DNA of 64,000 nt from Impatiens glandulifera (lineage: Eukaryota > Streptophyta > Magnoliopsida > Ericales > Balsaminaceae). The stretch is taken from the NCBI RefSeq assembly GCF_907164915.1, contig NC_061870.1:2694273-2758272 (forward strand). The letters are read 5' to 3'. The translations under genes were made by a program, and so were the position numbers. This document shows, piece by piece, positions 1-10,740 of this stretch. Numbering within the stretch: the first letter of the stretch is position 1; every line of letters starts with the position of its first letter. The notes below the pieces were generated by a model that saw only the letters and a program-made list of their open reading frames with translations, did no database searches and was not told where the DNA came from.

Positions 1-583
1 TCGCCAATATATACGGGTCTTGACTTTGGGTTTTCAAAATTCGGTTTACATTTACACTTACGAAGCCATATTTATCCACTTTCACTCCTAGTTCCCCCGA
101 GTGTGTATCAAACCACTTACACTTGAATAAAACAACTCGTTTGTGAGAAAAGTATTGTACTTCGATTATATCCGTTAAAACTCCGTAGTATAACATAGTT
201 TCAGACCCGTTGTACCCCTCAACAACCACCCCACTATTTTGAGTGGTCAAACCTTCGTCGTGTTTTTCTGTACATAATTTGTATCCGTTTACTTTACACC
301 AAACATACATAGACGAGTACATACTTGGACCTTATCCTAAGATCTTGAGGTCTCTTGATATGTTGTTAAATTCTGCTAAATGGGCGACCTATATATGTAT
401 CCGAAATGAAGTTGTTAAAATGAATAAAAAGAGTTAGGATATATGGTTTATAATTTACTCACTCGATACTTGAAATAGGCGGAAAACGTTTCTCCACTGG
501 ACTCGTTGTTATAATCTCTGCAAATAGATCGAATATTAAATAGCACACTCTTTAATGCTAATTAGTAACAGCAACATCGAATC
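1..583 (-). pseudogene. CACTA transposase C-terminal region, DUF4216
   Basis: Reading leftwards, about 1-245 encodes a stretch with NSGVVVEG, then IIEVQYFSHKRVVLFKCKW and a run ending DPYILA. This is the DUF4216 signature found downstream of DUF4218 in plant CACTA transposases. It lies after the stop of the tnp2/DUF4218 ORF (584) and is cut by the window edge. The 250-583 part shows no clear conserved motif. It is a piece of the same broken transposase gene rather than an independent gene. Confidence 0.8.
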
Positions 584-1873
584 TTACATGTAAAAAGGTT
601 CTACTTCAGGACAATTTTTCAAAATGTAAGAATGAGCTGTCACTCGATCGATATAATCCAAGTTGTATACTTTTCCGTTAGATAGGTCTTCCAACGATGC
701 AAATATTGAAATGCCCGAGATTCCAGGTTGTGCATTTTCTTGCTCTTGTTCCTCCATATACCTGGCACATAAACTAATACTCTCATTAACAAGATAGCTC
801 TCGCTTATAGAGGCTTCGGGGTGGTTATTATTCCGCAAATATCTTTTCATTGTACCCATGTAATGTTCAAACGGATACATCCATCGATACTGAACAGGTC
901 CTCCAAGCAAAGCCTCAAATGACAAGTGAACTGGGAGATGCATCATGATGTCGAAGATTGACGGCGGAAAAATCATTTCAAATTTGCAAAGTGTCAATGT
1001 AATATCCATGTACAATTGTTCGAGGTCCTCTTGAATCAACTCTTTGAAGCACAACAACCGAAAGAAACGAGACAAATTTACTAACGCATCATACACATTA
1101 TATGGAAGTAATCCACGAGTTGCTAAAGGAATAAGATATTCCAATAAAATGTGACAATTATGACTCTTTAATCCCGAAATCTTTTTATCTTCCAAATTTA
1201 CACAACCGCCGATATTTGAGCAAAAACCATCAGGCAACTTGAGATCTTTCAAGAAGTTACAAAGACGTTTTTTATTTTCGGATGTCAAAGTGAAAGGCGC
1301 TTCTAGATAATGAACAACTCCTTCATCATTTATAGGATGTAACCATGATTTTATGCCCAAGAGTTCTAAGTCTTTACGGGCTTTAGGACCATCTTTAGTC
1401 TTCTCTTTCACATTCATTATTGTTCCCAACACGCTATCACAAATATTTTTCTCAATATGCATCACATCCAAATTATGTCTCAATAATAGTGATTTCAAAT
1501 AAGGCAGGCAAAAGAAAATGCTAAGTTTGTTCCAATTGTCTCCCCGCGTTTCATGATATATCTTAGTTCTCTTGCTCAGATTCGTACTAAGAATTATGTC
1601 ATCTAGGTCTCGTGCTTGCTCGTAACTTTCTTGCCCCGTTAACAATCTAAGGGGATCTCTATAATCAGTTCGACCATCAAACGACTCTTTATCCCTTCTG
1701 TATTTGTGCTTCGGTGGAAGGAAGCGTCTATGACCCAAGTAACATTGTTTGGAACTATGAACCAATCGAAGAGATACTGTATCGTTGTTACAACAAGGAC
1801 AAGCGAATTTACCTTTCGTACTCCAGCCTGATAAATTCGCATAGGCGGGAAAGTCGTTAATGGTCCACAACAA
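584..1873 (-). pseudogene. CACTA transposase: tnp2 catalytic part plus DUF4218
   Basis: This 429-codon open stretch is the best preserved part of the CACTA transposase. The first ~35 residues (FPAYANLSGWSTKGKFACP, then CC) and the block NLDVMHIEKNICDSVLGTI (around residue 135) are typical of the tnp2 family. From about residue 300, HLPVHLSFEALLGGPVQYRW, then MYPFEHYMGTMKRYLRN and PEASISESYLVNES, are DUF4218 hallmarks. Transposases of this family are nuclear and act on the element's terminal and subterminal repeats. The N-terminal third lies in other frames upstream (1874-3216) and the DUF4216 part follows below 584, so this is a fragment of a frameshifted gene. The ATG shown is internal, not the true start. 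Confidence 0.9.
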
Positions 1874-2046
1874 CGCCGCTCGTATGTTAAAGTATTGCGA
1901 GGTGTGTGTGCATCAAACGTTTTCACACCTGTTTGTCACAGTTCATGCAACTCTTCGATCAATGACTGGAGAAATATGTCAATTGCATCTCCCGGACTCT
2001 TTGGACCCGGAATTAACATAGATAAAATGAAATTGCTAGAATCCAT

Positions 2047-3216
2047 TCAAGTCGTGGGTGACACATTATAAGGAACGAGAATAACCGGCCAAACACTATA
2101 TGATTTTTTCCCATTTACAAATGGTTGAAACCCATCGCTTGATAAACCCAGTCTTACGTTTCGAGATTCTGAAGCAAAATCTGTATAATTTTCATCAAAC
2201 GTCTTCCAAGTTAAGGAATCAGCGGGATGTCTCAACGTATCACTATCAACTCTTCCTTCTTTATGCCATCTCATCATTGGAGCCGTTTTTGAGGACATGT
2301 ATAGTCTTTGCAGTCTTGGTATTAAAAGGAAATATCTCAACACCTTTTTTGGAATGAATTTCCCATTTTGCTTCTCTCGAACTGTCCCACTTGTTTGGTC
2401 GACTTTCCATCTTTGAAAGACCGCAAACACTACAAGAATCTTCATTTATGTCATCCTTCCAAAATAGCATACAGTTGTTCTTACATGCGTCTATCTTGTC
2501 ATATTTAAGCCCGATATCAGTAATGAATTTTTTACTTTTGTAGTATGAGTTTGGCAATTGAGCGTCAATCGGTAATATGTAGTCTTTAAGTAGACGCAAC
2601 AATATATCGAACGAAGAATTCGTCCATTGACATACATTTTTTATGTGAAGTAGTTTCAGTAGTGTTTCGTTATTCGAGCACCTTCATACAATGGCCGTTT
2701 GCAATCATCAAGCAATTTATAAAATCTATGCGCATCTTCGACTGGTTCATCGTTGCTCGGGACGTCATTAACGTTGGGGAACATATCGTTTATAAATTCA
2801 TGCATATAACGTTCTTCATTGACCTCTTCATTAACTGTATTATTCATCTCCTGTCTCGCATCGTTGAATTCCGGCATGGCATCCTCCGACTGATCATCGT
2901 CATCATCATCATCATCATCATCATCTAAGTCATCGACATCTTCATCGACATCGTCATTAACCACTTGAGTAGTACGTCTCTTTCTCCATGAAAATACCAA
3001 TACTCATAATGAACATTTATTCCATAAACGATGAGGTGAGTCTTCACTTCGTCTATTTCCATAAACGGCGTGTTCAAGCATTTCACGTAGGGACATTTCA
3101 CGGTTTGTCGGGATGTATTCCTAACAGCATACTCGAGGAATTTGTCAACACCTTCCTCGTAATCTGGATGATCTCGACGTAAGGTCATCCAGCTTTTATC
3201 GGGTACTTCCATATTT
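2047..3216 (-). pseudogene. CACTA transposase N-terminal half, frameshifted
   Basis: The exon opens just after a splice-acceptor-like TTTATTAG at about 3217. The first codon, ATG at 3212, is followed by MEVPDKSWMTLRRDHPDYEE and CPYVKCLNTPFMEI with a terminal HGE, the transposase-associated zinc domain of CACTA proteins (one expected CPC is CPY). The frame then shifts near 2990 into an acidic spacer with a run of 11 Asp (GAT repeats on the minus strand). It shifts again near 2660 into LPNSYYKSKKFITDIGLKYD and NNCMLFWKDD, again near 2400 into a stretch with GLSSDGFQPF, and again near 1880 into the catalytic part. At least four frame changes make this a pseudogene. Confidence 0.85.
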
Positions 3217-3242
3217 CTAATAAAATGGAAAACAACCCGCAT

Positions 3243-4467
3243 TAGACTAATCCAATCTAATAAATCTAATTAAGTCTAATTTACTTAATTAGACTTTCAT
3301 TTATCTTATAATAAATCTAACCTAAACTTGTTTCTAATCCAACAATATTTCAATCATACCTAAAATCCAATCTAATCAAAACAATGCAATTCTCACCTAA
3401 AATCTAATTCATTCATACATAATTAATACCTAACTTCAAATCAAATATAATTCAACACTATTTCAATCATACACAATTCATACCTAAAATCCAATCTAAT
3501 CAAAACAATTCAATTCTCACCTAAAATCTAATTCATTCATACATAATTAATACCTAACTTAAAATCAAATCAAATTCAACATTATTTCAATCATACACAA
3601 TTCATACCTAAAATCCAATCTAATCAAAACAATGCAATTCTCAACTAAAATCTAATTCATTCATACAAAATTCATACCTAACTTTAATTCAAATCTAATC
3701 CAACACTATTACAATCATACAGAATTCAATTTATACCTAAAATCCAATCTAATCCAAACAATTCAATTCTAATTCATTCATTCATTCATTCAATTCAATT
3801 CATTCATTCATTAAAAACATTTAAAACTTACCTTATTTAGCAGTTGTGTCGGCGGCGACGGTGGAGGAGGCGGCTGAAGGTGGAGGAAGCTCGACGATCT
3901 TCACTAGACGGTGGATGAAACCTGATAACAATAAATATAATCAAACTCAATATAAAACATATTATACATAAATGTAACACAATATAACAAAAAAAAATTA
4001 CAATCAAACCAACATTAAACCAATCTAACATAAATCAAACCAAAATCTAACCTCAATCAAACCAACATCAAACTAATATAACCTAAATCAAACCAAAATG
4101 AAACTTCAATCAAACCAAAATCAAACCAACATCAAACCAATCTAACCTAACTCAAACCTCAATCAAACCAAAATCAAACCAACATCAAACCAATCTAACC
4201 TAAATCAAACCAAAATCAAACCTCAATCAAACCAAAATCAAACCAACATCAAACCAATCTAACCTAAATCAAACCAAAATCAAACCAATCTAATATAAAT
4301 CAAACCAAAATCAAACCTCAATCAAACCAAAATCAAACCTATCTAAACTAATAAAAACCAATTTTAAACCATAATCCTAAATTAAACAAAATCTAACATA
4401 AATCAACCTAAATCTAACAATTACAAACCAAATCTAACATATATAACATTAATCTAACATATATTAC
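3243..4467. repeat. AT-rich intronic repeats inside the CACTA element
   Basis: 3340-3760 holds a degenerate tandem repeat of about 124 bp: CCTAAAATCCAATCTAAT recurs near 3359, 3482, 3607 and 3736. 4020-4350 holds a shorter minisatellite of about 55-64 bp built from AATCAAACCAAAATCAAACC. Both fall within the presumed introns of the minus-strand transposase transcript. No coding potential is seen apart from the small leader exon at 3832-3921. Confidence 0.75.
3832..3921 (-). other. Probable non-coding leader exon of the CACTA transposase transcript
   Basis: On the minus strand a GC-rich island is bounded by an acceptor (TTATTGTTATCAG, ending 3922) and a donor (AATAAG then GTAAGTTTT, 3831). It lies between the GC-rich upstream exon (about 5940-6232) and the coding exon that begins at 3216. 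It has no good in-frame ATG leading into the transposase, so it is read as leader. This rests on splice-site pattern and base composition only. Confidence 0.5.
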
Positions 4468-5739
4468 TGTTAGGATCTAGGTCGCCGCTGGTGGACCGGG
4501 GGTTGGACCGGTTAGCGGTTCTTACTCGTAGGGTGGTGGTTAATCCGGTTAGAGATTAACACCGGGGTTTCAATACTACACAACCTGTCACAAACCCTTG
4601 AACTAGGTTCAAGCGCGGAAGAGGTTTGCTTTCAAGTTGAAGCGGTACACGTGTATGATAGGCGGAGTCGGTTTCGGATGATGGAGATTTGAAGAGTGGT
4701 GGGTCGGTTTCGGTTATCTGGATATTCGGTATGGTCAGTATGGAGTTGGTTTGGAGCGGTATGGTTAAGTTAGTCGGTTATGTAACGAAGCCAGCAGAAA
4801 GTAAATAACACAACAGATTTTATGGATGTTCGGAGATAAAACTCCTACGTCACCCCTTCCTCTCGAAGCCGCGAGAAGGATATTCACTAAGGAATACAAG
4901 TACAATCCGATCGAGACTTATTTCCTGCTCGATAACACTCTTACAATTCACACCGAAATTGTAACACACACTTAGAATTTAGCACTTAGGCTTTCTTAGA
5001 ATACCACACTGTTATCACTTGTAGTAAATGCTCTCAACGCTTCACTTGTCTCACTTAATGTCCCGCATTTACTCTTCTGCAACTGCCTCCTTTTATAGGT
5101 GAAATATGCCAACGGTCATATTTCAAAGCCTTGAATCTGATTGGCTGATCAGAGGTGCAGTGATTCAGTGTCTCAGACCTGCCGGTTGTCTCAGACCTGG
5201 TATCCTGTTTCAGACCTGCCGGTCTGTAAGGCAAACCTGCTGGGTTTGTCTTTTACTCAATGTAGGCACTGTCTGCTTGGACAGTTGTCTGTACTTTGAA
5301 GATTTCCTTTCTGGCTTATCCCGAAGTAGAAGGATCCGGTAGTACTGTTTTCTGCAGCCTACAGTCTTTCCTCAGACTTGCATGGATATGGAAGTATTCA
5401 GTCTGTTCCTTTGGTATCATTCTCAACAGATACCCAAAGTGTCTTCTTGTACTGGTCGGCCTCTTGACTTGGCCGAATGTCTTTGGTAGTGAAGTAACCG
5501 GACTTCTTCCGGTTATTCTTGTCTTGTAGATGATCGGCTGTTTGATGGATCTGGTTTTAAGCTTTGGCCGATCCTTCCTTTGTTTGGTCATGCTCCGAAT
5601 ACTCTTGATCGGTATGGTAACTTGACCGGTTCGGTTTCTTCAGTTGGTTTTCTTTTGTTCATCCGGTCCGGTTCCTTGTTCCTGCATGGGAAGTTTGTTT
5701 AAGTTAGGTTTATTCGAACCGGTATGAATTTATCTAACA
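4468..5739 (-). mobile_element. Solo LTR of the large Copia family
   Basis: This 1,272-bp sequence starts TGTTAGGATCTAGG, ends ATCTAACA, and is flanked by a perfect 5-bp duplication ATTAC (4463-4467 and 5740-5744). It is plainly the same LTR as those at 38190-39448 and 50648-51897, including the TATA-box segment (cctccttttatag, 5087-5099; minus-strand CTATAAAAGG). No internal retroviral sequence lies beside it. It is therefore a solo LTR, the usual product of LTR-LTR recombination, inserted in an intron of the CACTA element. Confidence 0.95.
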
Positions 5740-5939
5740 ATTACCAATCAGATTACAAACCAAATCTAACATATAAAAACCAAATCTAACATATATAACA
5801 TTAATCTAACATATATAACCAATCAGATTCAATAATAACATTAATAATTCCTAAATCTAACAAATCCTAAAAACTAACCCTAAAATCTAACATATATAAC
5901 ACTTATATATGTAAATAATCCTAAAAGTTAGAAACTGAC

Positions 5940-6232
5940 CTTCAATCAGATGGACGGCGGAGGCACGGCTGAGAGCGGCGGAGGCGCGACGGCAGTTCTT
6001 CAACCGGATCCGCGGCAGATCTTCAACCGGAGAGGCGTCTTCGCGGCTTCAACAGGGGCGGCGTCTTGGCGGCGTAGTCTTCTACGGGCGGCGTCGTCTT
6101 CTTCAGCCGGAGGGAGTCGTCGATCGGATGGCGGGGGCTTCTTGTTGGCGGCGCTGGCGAAGAGAAGCGGCGGGAGAGAGAAAGTGATAAGGGAGAAGAA
6201 ACAGGGAAAAGAGAAAGAGAAGAGTTTTTTTA
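5940..6232 (-). other. GC-rich first exon or leader of the CACTA transposase transcript
   Basis: Read on the minus strand, this is a CT-rich to GC-rich leader starting near CTCTTCTCTTTCTC and ending CTGATTGAAG, followed by a donor GTCAGTTTC at 5939. A weak TATA-like TATTTAAT lies just upstream (about 6228-6242). The plus-strand open frame of 95 codons across the same bases has no recognisable motif and is best explained by high GC content. The exon call is inference from composition and the donor site. Confidence 0.5.
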
Positions 6233-6244
6233 ATTAAATAGTTG

Positions 6245-6420
6245 ATTCCCGAGAGTTATATGAAAACTCTCGGTTTTTATTTAATTAATTCCGAGAGTTT
6301 TCATATAACTCTCGGTTTTTATTAAAATAATCAAAACCGAGAGTTATACGAAAACTCTCGGTTTTTGATTGTTTAAATTCCGAGAGTTTTCATATAACTC
6401 TCGGTTTTGATTATTTTTTT
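6245..6420. repeat. Tandem CTCTCGG palindromes (CACTA subterminal repeats)
   Basis: Four palindromes of the form CCGAGAGTT...AACTCTCGG lie at about 6250, 6291, 6340 and 6382, some 45 bp apart. The loop reads TATATGAAAA in the first, TTTTCATATA in the second, TATACGAAAA in the third and TTTTCATATA in the fourth, so orientation alternates. Weaker relatives follow at 6833-6898 and 7210-7280. Arrays like these near CACTA ends are known as binding sites for the element's own regulatory protein; here that role is inferred. Confidence 0.85.
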
Positions 6421-7310
6421 ACATTTTTACAATTAAATTTAAATACACAAAACCGAGAGGTTTTGGTAAATCTGTCGTTTTTTATGCATATTTCCGAAAG
6501 TTATATATTTAACTTTCGGTTTTACAACATGACAAATTGTTAAATTATTTGGTTTCTCACTTTCTAATAACGTTGAACAATATTAATTTAACACATTTGA
6601 TATCCTTAAAACATTTCACAATCCATATGATCAAACATTACATCAATACATAGGATAATCCTACATAAACATTCATATACACTTCTCTTTATGATCAAAC
6701 ACATTCTTGAACATTTTAACATTAAACACAATCTAAAATTTTCAAATAAAACACACACTTGATAATATTAGTTAGGAGTCTAGATTATAACAAAAAAAAC
6801 AATTAATTTAACAATTTGTGACATAGTAATTCCGAGAGTTAATCATAAAACTCTCGGTTTTTATGGGTATTTCCGAAAGTTTTACTCTAAACTCTCGGAA
6901 TTACCATTTCATAAATTGTTAAATTAATTGGTTTTTAATCTTCTAATGAATTTGAACATTATTAATTTAACACATTTAATAACTTTAACACATTACATAA
7001 GCCATATGATCAAACTTTATACACATTCATGTCATCATAAACATAAACATATAAATACACTTCTTTATATAATCAAACACAATCATAAACATTTTAACAT
7101 TAAACACAATCTTAATTTTTAAAAAACAACTCACACTTGATTAGATTAGTTAAGATTCTAGATTGGAATGTATCAAACCAATTAATTTTCCAAATTATGA
7201 TTTGATAACACCGAAAGTTAATAGTATAACTTTCGGTTTTTAAGGGTTTCACCGAAAGTTTTAAGAAAACCTCTCGGTCCTGACCTTAAACAGAATGTTT
7301 TTAGGAAGGG
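6421..7310. other. AT-rich spacer with scattered palindromes, no gene
   Basis: Mostly low-complexity AT-rich DNA. Two related stretches (6570-6790 and 6940-7180), each containing TTAACACATTT and CATATGATCAAAC, suggest a local duplication of about 370 bp. Weak CCGAAAGTT palindromes occur at 6833-6898 and 7210-7280. No coding signal was seen. Confidence 0.6.
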
Positions 7311-8183
7311 TCAAAACCGAAGGTTTTCAAATAAACCTTCGGTTTTTACCCTTTCCCATACTTAGAAAAATTTAATTTTTTTTTAAATAGGGGTCAAAAC
7401 CGAAGGTTTATTTGAAAACCTTCGGTTTTTACCCTTCCCCGTACTTAGAAAATTTTCAGATTTTTTTAAACAGGGGGTCAAAACCGAAGGTTTATTTGAA
7501 AACCTTCGGTTTTTACCCTTCCCCATACTTAGAAAAATTTAAGATTTTTTTAAACAGGGGTCAAGACCGAAGGTTTATTTGAAAATCTCCGGTTTTTACC
7601 CTTCCCCATACTTAGAAAAATTTAAGATTTTTTTTAAACAGGGGTCAAAACCGAAGGTTTATTTGAAAATCTTCGGTTTTTACCCTTCCCCATACTTAGA
7701 AAAATTTAAGATTTTTTTAAATAGGGGGTCAAAACCGAAGGTTTATTTAAAAACCTTCGGTTTTTACCCTTCCCCATACTTAGAAAAATTTAAGATTTTT
7801 TTAAAGAGGGGTCAAAACCGAAGGTTTATTTGAAAACCTTCGGTTTTTACCCTTCCCCATACTTAGAAAAATTTAAGATTTTTTTAAACATGGGTCAAAA
7901 CCGAAGGTTTTCAAATAAACCTTCGGTTTTTACCCTTCCCCACACTTAGAAAATTTTTAGATTTTTTTAAACAGGGGTCAAAACCGAAGGTTTTCAAATA
8001 AACCTTCGGTTTTTACCCTTCCCCATACTTAGAAATTTTTAGATTTTTTTAAACAGGGGTCAAAACCGAAGGTTTATTTGAAAACCTTCGGTTTTTACCC
8101 TTCCCCATACTTAGAAATTTTTTAGATTTTTTTAAACGAGGGTCAAAACCGAAGGTTTTCAAATAAACCTTCGGTTTTGGCCA
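7311..8183. repeat. 11-copy array of ~83-bp units, each carrying a perfect-arm palindrome
   Basis: Units begin TCAAAACCGAAGGTTT at about 7311, 7394, 7478, 7561, 7645, 7729, 7812, 7895, 7978, 8060 and 8143 (spacing 82-84 bp). Each has a hairpin of AAAACCGAAGG arms around a 12-bp centre, then a spacer containing ACCCTTCCCCATACTTAG and an A/T-rich stretch. The centre is TTTATTTGAAAA in seven copies and its reverse complement TTTTCAAATAAA in four. The array lies between the small ORF exon and the transposase leader of the CACTA element. Confidence 0.95.
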
Positions 8184-8351
8184 TGCTGTTTTTTTAAAAA
8201 AAAGGTGAAAAGAAAACAAAAATAAAATAATGCATGAAAAACATATTAAAACCAAACCAAAGATAATAATAATAATTCATGAATATTAAAACAAAACACA
8301 TAAAAATTAATGTCATCGTTCGTACAGAAAACTAATAAACACATAATTAAT
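8184..8351. other. AT-rich spacer
   Basis: Low-complexity A-rich DNA between the palindrome array and the small CACTA exon. Nothing recognisable. Confidence 0.6.
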
Positions 8352-8645
8352 CTAGAAATTATTAGATGGGGTGGGAGGAGGGGGTGGTTGATTCAGTCGA
8401 CTCCTCAACAATACAAGTTCCTGTTCGAGATTCTCTAATCTCTGGGCCATTTCAGCCCTGTCCGCTTTAATTTCACTCAGCAATCGGCCTCTTTCCGCAT
8501 CCCTCAATCGGATTTGCTCCATTTCCAGCATCATCTATCTCACCTCTTCCTCACGTGCCATAATTTCTGTTTGTGCTAGCAAATTCTGGTAACACGGAGG
8601 CAGTTTCTCCGGTGTACGCCGAAGACTATTCCATGAATCACCCAT
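8352..8645 (-). pseudogene. Small CACTA exon: coiled-coil protein with proline tail, interrupted by TAG
   Basis: On the minus strand an acceptor-like TGCATTTAG precedes ATG at 8645. The frame is 98 codons, interrupted by TAG at 8535-8537 (codon 37), and ends PPPPPTPSNNF at 8352. Codons 38-97 form a charged heptad-like helix (RLRDAERGRLLSEIKADRAE, then QRLENLEQELVLLRSRL). Such a helix with a proline tail resembles the C-terminus of the second, DNA-binding protein of En/Spm-type elements, but the conserved core of that protein is not visible. Its position beside the element's 5' end fits that role. The identity is tentative. Confidence 0.5.
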
Positions 8646-8662
8646 CCTAAATGCATTTCAGA

Positions 8663-8693
<31 letters not shown>

Positions 8694-8947
8694 TAATCAA
8701 ACAAAATAACCGTAACCTAAATCTAATATATATAACTTCAATCAAACAAAATAACAAAACTAACAAAATCATATATATTTAACAAACTAACCTAAATCTA
8801 ATCTAAACAATAACGTATAGACAAATCTAAATCAATGAAACAAACAAATAGTTTAAACTAGCCTAAATCTAGATAATATATATATATATAAACTTAAGAA
8901 ATCTAAATATAATAATAAAAAACAAAAAAAAAACAAATGAAACAAAC
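8646..8947 (-). other. First intron of the CACTA transcript
   Basis: AT-rich stretch between a donor (CGTTCAG then GTTTGTTTC, GT at 8946-8947) and an acceptor near 8647 on the minus strand. It contains a TA dinucleotide run at about 8668-8692 and another at about 8878-8890. Confidence 0.5.
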
Positions 8948-9056
8948 CTGAACGCGAGAAGAGAAGAAGCGGCGTGAAGGAGGCGGCTGCGGCGCGAGAG
9001 AGAGAGAAAGGAGAGAGTGGAATGAAAAAGAGAAGGGTTAGGGTTTGTATTTATAG
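8948..9056 (-). promoter_or_regulatory. CACTA promoter (TATA box) and GC-rich 5' leader
   Basis: TATAAATA lies at 9049-9056 on the minus strand, within CCTCTATAAATACAAACC. It is followed about 25-100 bp downstream by a CT-rich, then GC-rich leader that ends at a splice donor (8948). The layout (terminus, palindromes, TATA, leader, intron) is typical of the promoter end of a CACTA element. No start codon lies in the leader. Confidence 0.65.
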
Positions 9057-9502
9057 AGGTAGATGCCGAAGGTTTTCATATAACTTTCGGTTTTGATTTT
9101 AGTCAAAACCGAAGGTTTATTAAAAACCCTTCGGAAAAAACCATTACCAAACTTAGAATTATTTTTAATTGAGCCAAAACCGAAGGTTTTTGGAAAACCT
9201 TCGGAAAAGAGAATTTCAAAAAAGGTAAAACCGAAGGTTCTTTGAATAACCTTCGCAATTAAAAACCCCGGGATTTCAAAACCGAAGGTTTTTGTAAAAA
9301 CCTTCGCAATTAACCCACATCCAACACTTAGAATTATTTTTGGTTTTTTGGGAAGGTAAAAACCGAAAGTTCTTCAAAGAACTTTCGGTAATAATTAGTA
9401 AACTCGAAGGTTTTACACCCCTCTCGGAATCTATTTTTATTAACGAAAGTTTGTTCATCTCGGGATCAATTAGGAGAGTTTTATAAAACCTTCGGTAAAA
9501 AC
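9057..9502. repeat. Subterminal palindromes next to the CACTA terminus
   Basis: About eight degenerate hairpins (CCGAAGGTTTT...AACCTTCGG and CCGAAAGTT...AACTTTCGG) lie between the promoter and the terminus, for example near 9063, 9105, 9178, 9228, 9278, 9361 and 9475. They resemble the internal arrays at 6245 and 7311 but have decayed more. Binding of the element's own proteins is the known role of such repeats in this superfamily. Confidence 0.8.
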
Positions 9503-9531
9503 CGTCGGTAAATGTCGATTTTTTACTAGTG
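9503..9531 (-). repeat. CACTA terminal inverted repeat
   Basis: Minus-strand CACTAGTAAAAAATCGACAT followed by TTACCGACGG. CACTA at the extreme end and the A-rich continuation are diagnostic. The base after it (9532) starts ordinary flanking DNA; TTA is the expected 3-bp duplication. Confidence 0.93.
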
Positions 9532-10308
9532 TTAAATGCCATAATAAATAAATAAACCCAATATAATAGGTTGGTATGATTTTTGACATTAATCGAATTT
9601 TTATGTATTTATTTTTGCTAAAAGAATATAAAATAATCATAATGAATAAAAATAAACAAGTTTTGGGAAACCATATAGGGCCTAAGCCCAAGTCAACGGA
9701 CGAGTTGACCGAAGCCATGCATGCATGTGCATGGATCCTCTTGTCTTCATCACCAAGCGGTTAAAATTGGTAACCGGACATTACGGGCATCCTCTTATTT
9801 AGCTTCCCATGCAGCAAATTTTCTTTAACTTCAAAATCCAAAGATCAAAAAGACACATTAGGTTGGCATAAAGATTGGTTGGGCTACTAGCAACCAAATC
9901 ATGTCCATAACATACCAAAACGACAACAAAGAACCCATCCACAACTAGGTATAATCCTCAACCCATCATTCCTCTTGTAGCAACATTAGTTCGCATCCAA
10001 AGTCCGAAGAGGTGTTATCCGAGGCAACTAAGGGAAGTGCGGGTTCAACAAATGAAAGGTGGAGATAGGATGCACCAAAACAGATGAACCTTATACTGAA
10101 ATGTCCGCAACACAATGAGGAATAATTCACTAGAAGCTCAATGGAGGGCGTAAGGGCTAACTGGAGATATCATGGAGTTAGACCGAAGAGAAGTTCAACT
10201 ATGGTGCTACATTGTGCACCCATGACCTACTGAATTGACGACCCAAGAGTCAATTACATGCACATACCAACCTCTCCTTATTATGCACCATGTGTCGGTA
10301 GAAAAGAA
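9532..10308. other. Flank without recognised gene
   Basis: No open frame with a recognisable motif. The stretch lies between the CACTA end and the small LTR of the old Copia remnant, and may itself be diverged mobile DNA. The 62-codon frame at 9576 shows nothing conserved. Confidence 0.5.
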
Positions 10309-10477
10309 TGTTTAGAATGAATTATATATATTACAATATTTACAATTTCCTATTTATAAGAGTTTGATAAATATGGGAAGAATGAGAATAAAACAATAAA
10401 TTAAGCACCTAGAATTTCGGAGAAAATTATATTTCCTAACTTCACCAATTTAGCCTAAATAAAAGGAAATTAAATAA

Positions 10478-10732
10478 TTAATTATTATAATTGATATCCT
10501 CCCGCAAGTTGGACGATCTAGAAGAGAGACGCAACTTGGACAATAAGGAGTCAAATCGAGGTCGAAATAGTGACTTTGTGAGTATACCAGCAAGTTGATC
10601 ATCAATAGACACAAAAGATACCCAAAACATGCCTTTATGAACATTTTCACGAACAAAATGATAGGCTAAAGCTATATGTTTCATATGAGAGTGAAAAACA
10701 GGATTAACACTGAGATATGTAATACCGAGATT
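10478..10732 (-). pseudogene. Copia pol fragment, end of RNase H
   Basis: Residues include CDNLGITYLSVNPVFHSHMK and HIALAYHFVRENV, then DDQLAGILTKSLFRPRF. These match the C-terminal RNase H region of Copia polyproteins (CDN..A....NP..H.R.KHI, QLADI.TK.L). The frame is cut after CDN by the hAT-type MITE. More of the same protein lies at 12246-12560 in decayed form, with readable SWSSKQCYVARSSTEREYKA. Confidence 0.85.
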
Positions 10733-10740
10733 ATCACAAT

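Larger units (their letters stand above)
1..9531 (-). mobile_element. CACTA (En/Spm) DNA transposon, 5' part, decayed
   Basis: Read on the minus strand, the element starts at 9531 with CACTAGTAAAAAATCGAC, the canonical CACTA terminus, and runs leftwards out of the window. Its contents support this: a tnp2-type transposase (1-3216), a small coiled-coil ORF exon (8352-8645), GC-rich 5' leader exons and many subterminal palindromes ending in CTTCGGTTTT or CTCTCGGTTTT. The 3-bp target duplication expected of this superfamily would be TTA (9532-9534), but the partner end is outside the window. The transposase is broken by frameshifts, so the copy is probably non-autonomous. A solo Copia LTR sits inside it. 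Confidence 0.93.

Noticed and set aside
2878..2930. Poly-Asp tract as an acidic activation domain gene
   Set aside because: It is the ATC/GAT repeat in the spacer of the frameshifted CACTA transposase.
5950..6237. 95-codon plus-strand frame, Gly/Arg/Ser-rich
   Set aside because: Explained by GC-rich leader of the minus-strand CACTA transcript; no motif, and it ends in low-complexity Lys/Glu.
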